Source of the DNA: Micractinium sp. NFX-FRZ
Lineage: Eukaryota; Chlorophyta; Trebouxiophyceae; Chlorellales; Chlorellaceae
Direction of reading: 5' to 3'
DNA length: 64,000 nt
Assembly (NCBI GenBank): GCA_029339195.1
Contig: JAPTJF010000323.1
Location: 1-64,000 of the forward strand
Made by a program: the position numbers and the translations under genes. Shown here piece by piece: positions 43,101-52,847 of the stretch (within the stretch, counting starts at the first letter, position 1; every line of letters starts with the position of its first letter). A model generated the notes under the pieces. That model saw only the letters and a list, made by a program, of their open reading frames with translations, was not told the origin of the DNA and searched no databases.

Positions 43101-46100
43101 TCGCGCACCTCGGTGTCGGCGCACGCCAGCAGCATGGTGGATCCGGCGGCGCAGCCGGTGGCAGGCACCTTTGAGGCTGCACGAGTGGGAACGCCCGAGG
43201 TGAGGACCCCTGGGGGGTATTTTTGTGGCACAATCGTAAACTCTTGTGGAGGCACAGATGTCGGCACGGTGGAGGCACAGATGTCGGCACGGCCGGGGAG
43301 AGGTGCAGCCACGCTGCAGGAGCGGCCAGGGTGCACGTGGGGTGTATGCTTGAGGGTGGTGCGTGCGCGGCTCAACATGATTGGCTGGGCGCCTGGGGCG
43401 GCTGTGGGCAGGTGGCATGCACGCCGCCTCGCGCTCCCTGCCTCACCCTCTCTTTATCCCCGCATGCCCTCCTCAGGCCCCAACCCACCCTCCCTCTTGC
43501 CTTCTCAACTTGCCCTCTCTCCTGCCTCTATCCCACCATCTGCTCGTGTCCTCCATGCCTCCCTCCTTCCCACCATCTCCTCACACTCTCCCCGCCTTGC
43601 ACCCACCCACCAGCTCACCCTGCCCTCCCTCCCTCCCTCACCCCCTCTCAGGAGTCCATGCTGGACCCCGACCTGCACGACACCTTTGGGGCGCACCCCT
43701 CCTACGGCCTGCCCACCGTGCGCCCCCGCCATCGCCACACCACCAGCGGCGGCAGCGGCAGCCGGGGCCCCGTGGGGGACGCGATTGCCCTGCTCAGCCG
43801 CGCCAGCAGCGGCAGCAGCAGCGCCGCCGCCCCTGTGAGCATGGTCACCGACGGATGGCGGCAACCGCTGGCCGCGCCGCGGTGGCCGCTGCTGCCGCGC
43901 AGCGCCGGCGCCTCCCCACTGACCACCTCCCCAACTGAGCCGCCGCCCGCTGTGGCAGCGGCCGCGGCTGCTACCAACGTCGGCGCGGCGGCCGGCGCGG
44001 GCGGCTCCAGCGGCAAGCCCCCGCTGCACCACCCCACTGTGTACCAGCCGCACAAGCCGCCCATGCCAGCTGTCAGCTCTGTGTCTGACTTCTCCCCCAT
44101 CGGCAACGCAATGATGCTGGACCCAACCAACGTGCCGGGCCAGCACTCCATCACCGTCCACGACCCACAGGTACGCCCGCCCGCCGCACACGCCTGCCCT
44201 GCAAGCCCGCGCCGCCCTCGCCTGCCGCACAAGCCAGCTGTTGTTTCGGCAGGATGTACCCAGCAGCCCTGCGCGCTCGTGCACCCACCGTCTGCTCGCC
44301 CTCAACTGCGCGCTCCTCCTCCTGCCTGAATGCCGTCCCTGGCCCCTTTCTCACGTCCGTCCCCTGCGCACCCCGCTCTCCTTGCCCTGCCCCACTCCCC
44401 CGCCCGCAGTATGCCATCCCCAGCCTGCCCTTCCTGCGCCAGTGCGCCCTGGCCCGCAAGAAGATGGAGCGCCAGGAGTCGGCATCCGCCAGCCGGGGGG
44501 GCTACATTGCAGAGGCCAAGCGGGTGCTGGCAGCGGCGGTGCACACGGCCACGGCGCAGGAGGCGGCGGTGGTGGAGTCTAGGTGAGGGCCTGGGGGCCG
44601 GATCTGTTGTGGGCGGGGGTGGTGGGAGGGCATGTTCCAGGCTTGGCAGAGGATGGGGAGGGCGCTTGGCGGGGGTGGCGCGTGTGCTGGCATCAGGCAG
44701 CCCATTCGCGTGGTCGGGCTTACACCTGCCTTGCCCCCTCTATCCCCCCGGATGTTGCAAACCTTGCGAGCAACCCATGCGTGCGTACTCGCACTTTCGC
44801 TTACCTCCGCCCCTTTCCTCGGATTCCTTTTCTTTGCTGCAGCTGCTCCGGCGCCATTGGGCCGCTGCTGCGCTACCTGCGGGACAACAAGCACAACGAC
44901 TCGGCACTGCGCTCCGGCCTGCACACCCTCTCCCTCCTGGTCACCAACTCGCCCAACCGGGGCATCATCGTCTCGTTCCACGTGAGCGCTGCCTCTTGAC
45001 TGCAAACCCGTGCGCGCGAGCTTAGTGCTTGCCCCGCCGCCCGCGCTGCACGCACGTTCAGGGCCAGGCGATGCCTGCGAGGCGTTGTGCTCCAGCTCCG
45101 CTTAGCCTTCGTTTGCTTTCCAACGTCTTCATTTGCTTTCATGTGCCTCCCCCACGTGCAGGGCCAGGCCATGCTGCACTCCCGCTCTGCGTAGCCTTCG
45201 TTTGTTTTCAAGGTTCTTCATTTCTGTATTGAGCGCCTCCCCCGCCTGCAGGGCCAGGCGATGCTGTGCGAGGCGATGCGCGCCACCCAGGACCTGGAGC
45301 TGAGGGAGAACTGCGTGCAGCTGCTGTGGGACCTGGAGGCGCACAACCAGGAGTGCCACTTCGACCCCGGTGCGCTGCCTGCTGTGCCTGCTGAGCCCGC
45401 TGTGTGTATGCCACAACCTGTTGCGCGTAGTGCTCTGCCTGGTGTGCCGACATCTGTGGGCAGGAAGGCCCTCCGACTGGTCTGCCACCCCTCGTGGTTG
45501 GCGCGTCCACACATGGGTGTGTGCTTGTGCGCACACTGGCATGTGTGTACACTGCTGCAGAGGACATCCATGCGCAGCGCTCTGTGAGTGGCCTCCAACG
45601 CCATTGTGCCTTCACTCACAACTCCTCCTCGCCCTGTATGTGCCTCCCTGCCTTGTTCTGCAGAGGACATTCTGGCGCTGCAATCCGTGCTGGAGGCCAC
45701 AAGCAACGCCTGCATCGCCTCCCACATCCTGCACCTCCTCTACCACTGCCTGGGCCGCAACGACGCGCCCGACATGAGCCCCGAGCAGATGCAGCGTAAG
45801 GCGGCCTGCCCTACTGTGCTGTGCCGTGCTGTGGTGTGCCGCGCTGTGCTGCGCTGAGCTCGCTGTGAAGCCTGGCACAGCACACAGTGCACCTGTGCTG
45901 CAATGGGAGTGCAAATGCACCTGCTCATGTTGAGGTCGCCACTCTTGCTTTTAAGCCAATCCTGCTGCACCGCCCCAACCCGCCTGCAACACTGTAACCC
46001 AAGCTCTTGCCTGCCGCCGCCCACGTGCTGCAGTGTGCGCCCAGCGCCTGGTCGACGAGATTGCCGCTCACAAGCACCACCTACAGGCAAGCGCTGCTGC

Positions 46101-47310
46101 CAATGCTGTCCGGCCGTTTGCTTGCGCCGCCAGTGCTGTCGACCATGCGCCCGCATGCCCCAGCTGCTGCCAATGCCAACTTCATCATGCCCCAGCCGTG
46201 GACTTTGCTATCATGCATGATTGCAAGGCTCACAAGCCTCGCTTGCCTTGCTGTAGTTGCCCCCCTCCCCCCCGCTCCCCCACCCTACCAAACATCGTGT
46301 ATGCCTGCCCGGTTTTGCGGGATGCAGCTCAGTATGCACTGGATGGCCGTGGTGCTGACTCGCTGTCTCACGCAACTGCGTGCTTCATTCCTTGATCGCT
46401 CGTTGTCCTGTTTTCGCCCCTGCAGGACGCGGCCCAGTATGCGCTGGGCAACCTGATGGCTGTGGTGCTGGGGGACGCCCGCCTGGCGCCAGCTCAGCGC
46501 CTGAAGCACGTGTCCCGCCTGCTGGACGAGCTGCGCAAGACCAGCACCCCCGGGCAGTGCCAAGGTGTGTGTGCGTGTATGTAGGCTGTCGGGCTGGACT
46601 GCTGCCTGGCTGCTGGGGCGGCTCCTCATCTGCTGCCCGCGGTCCTGGGGTGCACACAGCGGTCCCTGAACAACGCGCCACTGCCATCTCTGCATTCCCC
46701 TTCAACGCCTGCTGTTGCGCCATCGCACCCTGGGTTGGGGCAGCACCCACGATTGCCGGTCCCCTGCGCCCCTTCCCGCCTGCCCGCCCTGCAGTGGTGC
46801 TCACTGTGCTCAGCTGCATCGCCGGCAACGCGCGTGTGCGCAGCTCGATGGCGCACTGCCAGGCGCGCCGCCGGCTGATGGAGTTTGGGCAGCACATCCC
46901 CGACCCACGCCTGCGCGCCCGCAGCCTCTCCCTCATCAAGGTGTGTGCGCTGGGAGCAGGCGTTCAGTTACGTCACTGCGTTGCACTGCTGTTGGTTGGG
47001 GCTGTTGGCTTTTGGCCAGCACATCTGGGAGCATGCACCGAGCAGGTGGGGCATGGTGGGCAACGAGCAGGGCCCGCCCGAATTCCCCACCGGTACGTGC
47101 ACCCCCAGCCTCCTGCCTGACCACATTTTCCCGCCTCACCACAGCGTGCCCTCAGCAAGCAATACCCCCTGACCCCTGCCCCTCGTATTTACGCCGCAGA
47201 TTCTGCACAAGCAGGAGACGCTGGAGGGCCAGGGCGGCGGGTCCTGGTACTTTGGTGCCGCTGCCGGTGGTACCGGATCCGAGACCTCTGGCTCCCCGCC
47301 CTCACGCTGA
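40112..47310 (+). CDS. Large Ser/Gln/Ala-rich protein with ARM-like C-terminal domain
   Basis: Exons 40112-40195, 40305-41625, 41789-41867, 42143-42254, 42546-42748, 42971-43199, 43652-44170, 44410-44582, 44843-44981, 45252-45369, 45664-45795, 46034-46086 (GC donor), 46426-46564, 46795-46940, 47200-47310; 1185 aa. The first ~850 residues are low-complexity (polyQ such as QQLLLQQQQQ, polyA, Ser/Gly runs) with repeated HSLDTLSELL, VRHSMDSG and SITVHDPQ type segments that may be phosphosites. The C-terminal ~330 residues are paired helices reading like armadillo/HEAT repeats: GPLLRYLRDNKHNDSALRSG, GQAMLCEAMRATQDLELREN, DILALQSVLEATSNACIASH, YALGNLMAVVLGD and VVLTVLSCIAGNARVRSSMA. It is probably a scaffold; partner unknown. 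The donor at 41867 (GCACGT) is unusual and is the weakest junction. Confidence 0.78.
43236..43292 (+). repeat. 23-bp direct repeat in intron
   Basis: The unit GGAGGCACAGATGTCGGCAC occurs twice in immediate succession inside the intron 43200-43651. Confidence 0.8.
45058..45268 (+). repeat. Triplicated acceptor / exon head in ARM-like gene
   Basis: CAGGGCCAGGCGATGC, the acceptor and first codons of the exon starting at 45252, occurs three times (about 45059, 45160 and 45250). The spacers between copies are also alike (TTAGCCTTCGTTTG...TTCATTT). Confidence 0.9.
45554..45711 (+). repeat. Decoy copy of an exon head in ARM-like gene
   Basis: CTGCAGAGGACAT at the start of the exon at 45664 is preceded ~105 bases upstream by a matching copy. 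Looser similarity continues for about 40 bases (ending CCAACGCC versus GCAACGCC). Confidence 0.75.
46319..46475 (+). repeat. Decoy copy of an exon in ARM-like gene
   Basis: GATGCAGCTCAGTATGCACTGG...ATGGCCGTGGTGCTG (46319-46362) is a degenerate copy of the exon segment starting at 46426, with a ~9-base deletion. Confidence 0.8.
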
Positions 47311-49726
47311 GCTGGACGCTGAGCTGAGCTGGCATGACCGTTTCATTTGTTGGATGCTGGCCTTGCCAGCCTGGCGTGCCTGCCTTGCTAGCCGCAGTGC
47401 TCGCCGCCCTGACGGCCGCTTGTGGCGCTGCCGCTTGTTTGTTCATCCCTCCTGTACCTGCACCGCTGGTGGGTGCTGCTTTGTTGTGTCCCCTGCCTGA
47501 TGTTTTCTGCCCCCAGCACACATGGTTGCTTCTACTTTCCCTCACGCCTCCCCAACGCACGAGCGCCCGCCTGGTATTCATTTTCGGCTCTGCCCAGCAG
47601 CCCAGGGCCCAGCCATGCCACACACAGCACACACCCCAACACACGCGTCTCCCTTACCCACAAGTGTTTCCTTCCCAATGCAACGAAGTGTTCGATGCTG
47701 TACTTTTCCGCTCCCCTCTGCTGGGCTGTCGCTCCTGACCTGCCTTGCTCGCCTGCACGCGACTTGCTGCCTGCAGCGCATTTTTCCCACCCTCCTCTGC
47801 CACCCCCCCAAAGCCCACAGCACGACCACCAGCCTGCATTAGTCAGCGCCTCCCGTTCAGAGGGCAGCAAGCCGTACATGTTAGCCCACCCTCCAGGACC
47901 GCCCTTTTTTCCGCCCCTCCTCCTTGCCACGTCAGGCCTGCGCTACTGATTCATCCTCATCCCTCCCTCCCCTACCCTCTGTTTGTTCCCACTGTGCGGC
48001 AGCGTCCCAGGCGCCCGATCCGATTGCTCCCGCTGGACCCATCCCCAATCCCACCACTTGTCTGTGTATTCAATCCAGCAAAACACCGATGGTGGCGCGC
48101 ACGGATCGTGACAAAACGCTGGCTTCAAGTTGCTTAGTAGCAGGCAAGAATTGGCAAACGAGGGGATTCGGCTGCATGGCGACCATGCCCAGCACAGCAG
48201 GGGTGCGCCCAGACGGGCGGCAGCGGCAGCCAGGCCACCTGGGCAGCCTGGCGGCCTTGCAGCAATTTTTAGCCCCACGATTGTTATCGCCGTTTCTCAA
48301 GTGCACCTTCCACGTTCTAGTTAACGGGCTGAATGAATGTCCTTCACTGGGCAATCTACGGAATTCGACGCCTGTTGTTTTACAAAGGGGCCCATGGGAC
48401 ATGGCCAGGCAGGCGGCGCCTGGCAGCGCCCTCACCACCACCGCCAATTTGGGTGATCCACATGGGTTCATGGCTGCCCCTTGAACATGCGGGGCGACCT
48501 CCTGCGTACGCTGCCTCCCAGTTGCTGGTGCTGGCTTCCCAAGGGCTGTGCCACCCACTGGGAAGTGTCGCCGCTTAGAGTTGTAGCATTGATTTGGCCA
48601 TATGTGAGCCAGGATTTAGGCCAGGGGAATGGCAAGCTCAAGCATGGGAAGCAGGATCAAAGCGAATGATTGGCAAGCTAGACCACACAAACCAGAGTCG
48701 AGGTGCCCAGCGGTTACTCTGAAGCCTCTGCTTGCTCGTGCCGTTTTGTAGAGGCGCCTTCAGCCTCACCCAGCCCTGAACTTCTGCGCACGACAGCGTA
48801 GGCTTGGCACAGCTTCATGCAGTATCGCTGCTGCCCCCCCCCTGTGACCCCCGCTGCCCCCCTCTGCCTGTCCCCACCCTGCCCTTTGACATCTGCGGAT
48901 GGCAGCGTGCGCTCGGCTGCCGCCGCTGCCTGGTGTGAAACAACTTGTCGTGAGCGCTGTGCTGTCCTTGCCACGTATGATGGCTGCATTGGTGGGCTCG
49001 CCAGCAATTCGTAGGGGTGGCCGTCTCCCAGTGGTGCCCCTGCGCCAGTTGCGGCGGCGGTAGGCATGGTGCACCCGTACCGCCGTGCCGCCTGTCCGGT
49101 GATAAAGAAGTGCGTTGCAACCAAAGATGACGCACTCTCTTGCTCAATGTCTTGCTCAAACGCTGGTGGAGGTGGTGTTAGGGACCAAGCGCAAGGTGTA
49201 TCCCAGCCTGGTGTGGCACCGCCAGCCCCGATTCGGGCTGGCACTGCCATTTCGGGGCTTATGTTGATGCCCCTCCTTCTCCCCAACACCATTAAGCGCT
49301 CCCCGAACTTTAACTGGCTTGCGCCTCTGTCCAACAGGTGACGAAGCACGAACGCAGCTGTCTGACAGGCAAAGCGCCAGGCTGGCGGGTGCTGAGGCAA
49401 GGCACCCCCCAAAACATCACTGCAGTCCATGATAGCCATTACTGGCCTCGGCTCCCACGGCTCCCTCACCACCCTGCTTTGCCCCTTTCAGCACGCCTAG
49501 GAGACGTGCTGGCTCTGCGTGCACGCCAGTCTGACATGCTCATGCAGCAACCACTGTCCAGTCAGCACCGCCGCCCCTTATTTTCCCGAACCTTTTAAAG
49601 ACGTCTTAAACTCCACTCCAAAGCCTAGCACAGACCTTCCAAAGTTGCCGTTCCTCCTTGCGCTTGCGATCAAGTAGACCCGGCGTTCTCAGGGGGGTAC
49701 CGTAGTGTAGGAGCAACAAGCAAGAG
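47311..49726. other. Long intergenic region, 2.4 kb
   Basis: Largest gene-poor stretch. A 252-codon minus-strand open frame (48714-49472) begins at GTG, has no recognisable domain or splice partner and low-complexity composition; I do not call it a gene. Two ~49-base tandem copies of CTCCTGTTGCCGCC...CGCTTGGCTC lie just downstream, at 49756-49855. No tRNA, transposase or reverse transcriptase seen. Confidence 0.45.
49590..49612. promoter_or_regulatory. Palindromic AAGACGTCTT element upstream of exon-array gene
   Basis: TTTTAAAGACGTCTTAAA contains a perfect 10-base palindrome around an ACGT core, the type of site bound by bZIP factors, about 120 bases before the proposed upstream start codon. 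Function is inferred. Confidence 0.3.
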
Positions 49727-51584
49727 ATGGCGGGTGCGCTCGGACGTGCTTTCGGCTCCTGTTGCCGCCGCGCACCGCTTGCCAGCCCTGACACGCTTGG
49801 CTCGCTCTCCTGTTGCCGCCTCGCTTCGTGCCAGCCCTAACGCGCTTGGCTCTCCAATCTCCCTCCATCTGCAGCCGCGCTGAGGAGGGTGGGCCAGGAG
49901 GGCTTTGCAGCGGCCCTGCGCAACGGCGCCTCGGGAGCATTCAGTGGGCCGGCCAGCCGCTGCGTCGCTCACCCTGCTTCCCGGGCCCGCTCCTACTCGT
50001 CCCTGCCCCCTCCAGAGGTAGTATTTCAAGCCTGTTTGTTCTTTTTCATCTTGGAGAGACTCATCAGTATGCCGGAGTCCAGTGATGTGGCGCTGGGGCA
50101 CCTATTCGTGCCGCCGCCCCCACGCCCGGGCCCACCTGCCGCTGCCCCTCCGTCCAAGGCCACACTGTTCAAGGCCCCCGTAACACCCCTCTTGCCCCTG
50201 CCATGCTGCCCCAACACATGCAGTCTCCTGCGGGGGAGCACGGCGCGACTCCCTTCAAGCAGACCATCGAGGGTGCGCCGGCCTCGCCGTCTGTTTGCTC
50301 CTGCTCGCCTTTGAGCGGCAGCTTGTGCCGCTGGCCCGGTGTTGCGGCTCGGTGTCCCCCTCTCAGTTCCTCATTAAACCCGTGCCCTTGCTGCAGGCCG
50401 CGTGTTCATGCTGGAGTACAGCGGGCAGTCCCAGCAGGCCACCTTGGCGGCAATAAAGGTATGCAGGCTGACCTGTCAAGCCCGCTTTTGCTTGTGCCGG
50501 GGCCCCGTTTGCTGGTGCGTGATGTGGAGGTTGCCCCCCCTCCCCCCCGCCCCCCTCCGCCGAACGCTGTGCTGACAGTGTTGACTTGCTGCTTTGTTCC
50601 CTGCCTGGCCACCTGCAGAAAACGCTGGACAGCGTGGCGGACGGCTCCGCCCCCTTCCAGAAGGTGGGTGCTAGTGCGCCTGATTTGTTTCACGTGGCGG
50701 TGCCTGGGGGCGGCTGAAGCGCTTGCGTGCCAGAGATGAGCATCCTGGCAGCGCCAGCTGTACCCCAGACCTGGCTGCAAGGGGCAGCACTCGCCTGCAT
50801 TCCCCTAGAGAGACTCATCCACGTTCCCATGCCTTCCCACGCCTGCCCTGCCCGCTTGCCCCTGATACAGGCGCAGAGTGAGCAGACGCAGCGGCTGTTC
50901 AAGGACGTGGCCAGCCTGACGGACGGCTCCGCCCCCTTCCAAAAGGTGGGTGCTAGTGCACCTGATTTGTTTCACATGGCGGTGCCTGGGCAATGGCGGC
51001 TGAGCGCTTGCGTGCCAGAGATGAGCATCCTGGCAGCGCCAGCTGTACCCCAGACCTGGCTGCAAGGGGCAGCACTCGCCTGCATTCCCCTAGAGAGACT
51101 CACCTACGTTCCCACGCCTTCCCACGTCTGCCCTGCCCGCTTGCCCCTGATACAGGTGCAGAGTGAGCAGACGCAGCGGCTGTCCAAGGACATGGCCAGC
51201 CTGATGGAGGGCTCCACCCCCTTCCTCAAGGTGGGTGCTAGTGCGCCTGATTTGTTTCACGTGGCGGTGCCTAGGCTGTTGCGGCTGAGCGCTTGCGTGC
51301 CAGAGATGAGCATCCTGGCAGCGCCAGCTGTACCCCAGACCTGGCTGCAAGGGGCAGCACTCGCCTGCATTCCCCTAGAGAGACTCATCCACGTTCCCAT
51401 GCCTTCCCACGCCTGCCCTGCCCGCCTGCCCCACTTGCACCTTATGCAGGCACTGACCGACCAGCTGAAGGATGTGTCCAATGACACGTCCAAGCTGGTC
51501 AAATGGCAGCAGCGAGCGGTGGGCTTCAGCGCCTGCGCCGGCCTTGGTGCCGCCATGTATTTCAGGCACCTGCTCACGGTGTAA
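49727..51584 (+). CDS. Small unknown protein encoded by a triplicated exon-intron array; possible mitochondrial presequence
   Basis: Firm exons, all in frame: ...-50272, 50397-50458, 50619-50663, 50871-50945, 51156-51230, 51450-51584. If translation starts at ATG 50203 the product is 153 aa. A longer model (49727-49745, 49875-50179, 50224-50272 and onward; 254 aa) adds an Arg/Ala/Ser-rich start with RSYSSLPPPE that looks like a mitochondrial targeting peptide, but it needs a 44-base intron, so I am unsure. The core encodes GRVFMLEYSGQ, then three tandem helical units, one per exon (KTLDSVADGSAPFQK, RLFKDVASLTDGSAPFQK, RLSKDMASLMEGSTPFLK), and ends with a hydrophobic stretch (AVGFSACAGLGAAMYF). 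A coiled coil with a C-terminal membrane anchor is possible. No family recognised. Confidence 0.65.
50664..51449 (+). repeat. Tandem array of near-identical exon-intron units
   Basis: Three intron copies (50664-50870, 50946-51155, 51231-51449) are nearly identical from GTGGGTGCTAGTGC to the pyrimidine tract before the acceptor, and the intervening exons are close copies. Period is ~285 bases. All three introns are multiples of three long (207, 210, 219). The first has a TGA in frame; the second and third have no stop. Confidence 0.95.
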
Positions 51585-52847
51585 AGTCGTCAGAAGCTAG
51601 TGACGGCACTGCCGCCAAGTACCCTCGGGCACCAGCAGGGCGCTGTACCCAAGTGCCAGCCACCAACTGCCCACCCAACCGGCTCCGATCCCATCCGTAG
51701 CATTATAGGCAGTTTCTTGCAGACAGCGGTGCTTCAATTTTCTCTGGCCTCAGTTTGAGCACATTCAATGCGTACACGTGTTCGAATTGATTCCATGCAG
51801 GGTGCTGCGGGCACACCTGCTCCCGCGTTCCCCTGCTGTGTTACGCACACCTCTCACCTGTCTGCTTCTCATCCTTGCTGTGGGCCCTTGTCCAACTGCG
51901 CTTTCAACACATGCTCTTTCACCTACCCACTCGCTGCTCCCCTGCAATCCTTGCACTCAAAGAAATGTGACGCGCAGCGATCGAATCCTCAGATGAGGAG
52001 CACAGGAGCAGGTCGGTGAGACGGGCCCCACGCAGCGATGCCGACCCCAGCATGTCGGGACCAACCCGGCAGGTTCCAGCCACTGGGCTTGGAAGTCGAA
52101 CTACACGTGCGCCCATGCAGCATTTGGTACCAATGGTCTCTGCCAGCCACCTCATCACTTGCAGTTACTGTTTGGTGTGCCAGCGCTGGGTGTGTGCCAG
52201 CAGGCAGGCAGACAAAGCAGGCATCGGCAAAGATGCTGCAGGCCAGCCAGAACTTTGCCATGCTGGGCGTGGCTGGCGTGCCACCCTGGCAGGCGCCGCG
52301 CAGCAGCTGTCTCTCCTGCTGTGCTTTCCCCAAGGGCCCCTACCTTGTTTTGGTGGTGACGTATCTGTGGCACTCACACTCAGCACACCCCTGCTCAGAA
52401 TTTGAGAAAGGGCCGCAGGGGCAGCCTCGGGCTTCTGGTGCTGTCAGGCACTTGGGCGTCCCATGATGTACCCCTTGGTCATCCCCTTACATGAGGCCAT
52501 CTTCGTTGTGACACAGCCCGCTCGAAAGTGCCAGGGGACAGGCTTCAGCGGGACGTGCATGGACAGCTGGTGTGTATTGTAGATCCGTCAACAGGGCTGA
52601 GCGGACGTCCGCGGTGGCCTCCTTGTTGCCGCAGCCCGCGCTGCTGTGTGCCAGCATGGCGTAGGGAAAGGAAAGTGGGGGGCGTCTTTCGGTGCAAGAC
52701 AGCCGCAGTGCAACGCCTGCGCCATCTGTCGGCATCTTGCACCGCCATGCTGTGGCCGCTGCGTGCTCTCAATTCAAGACCCACCATCATCCACCTCTGC
52801 GTGCACCCTTCAAATTGCGACTCATTCTGACCGAGCTTTGCTGCACT
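51585..52847. other. Intergenic, 1263 bp
   Basis: 3' UTR of the exon-array gene and promoter of the F-box/LRR gene. Several short open frames on both strands overlap without motif or splice support. No RNA gene recognised. Confidence 0.5.

Noticed and set aside
48714..49472. 252-codon minus-strand open frame in the 2.4-kb intergenic region
   Set aside because: Starts at GTG, no motif, no flanking exon, mixed composition. Could be tested with RNA-seq, but unsupported here.
51760..52000. TTCGAATT / TCGAATCC strings suggestive of a tRNA T-loop
   Set aside because: No acceptor, D or anticodon stems could be paired around them.
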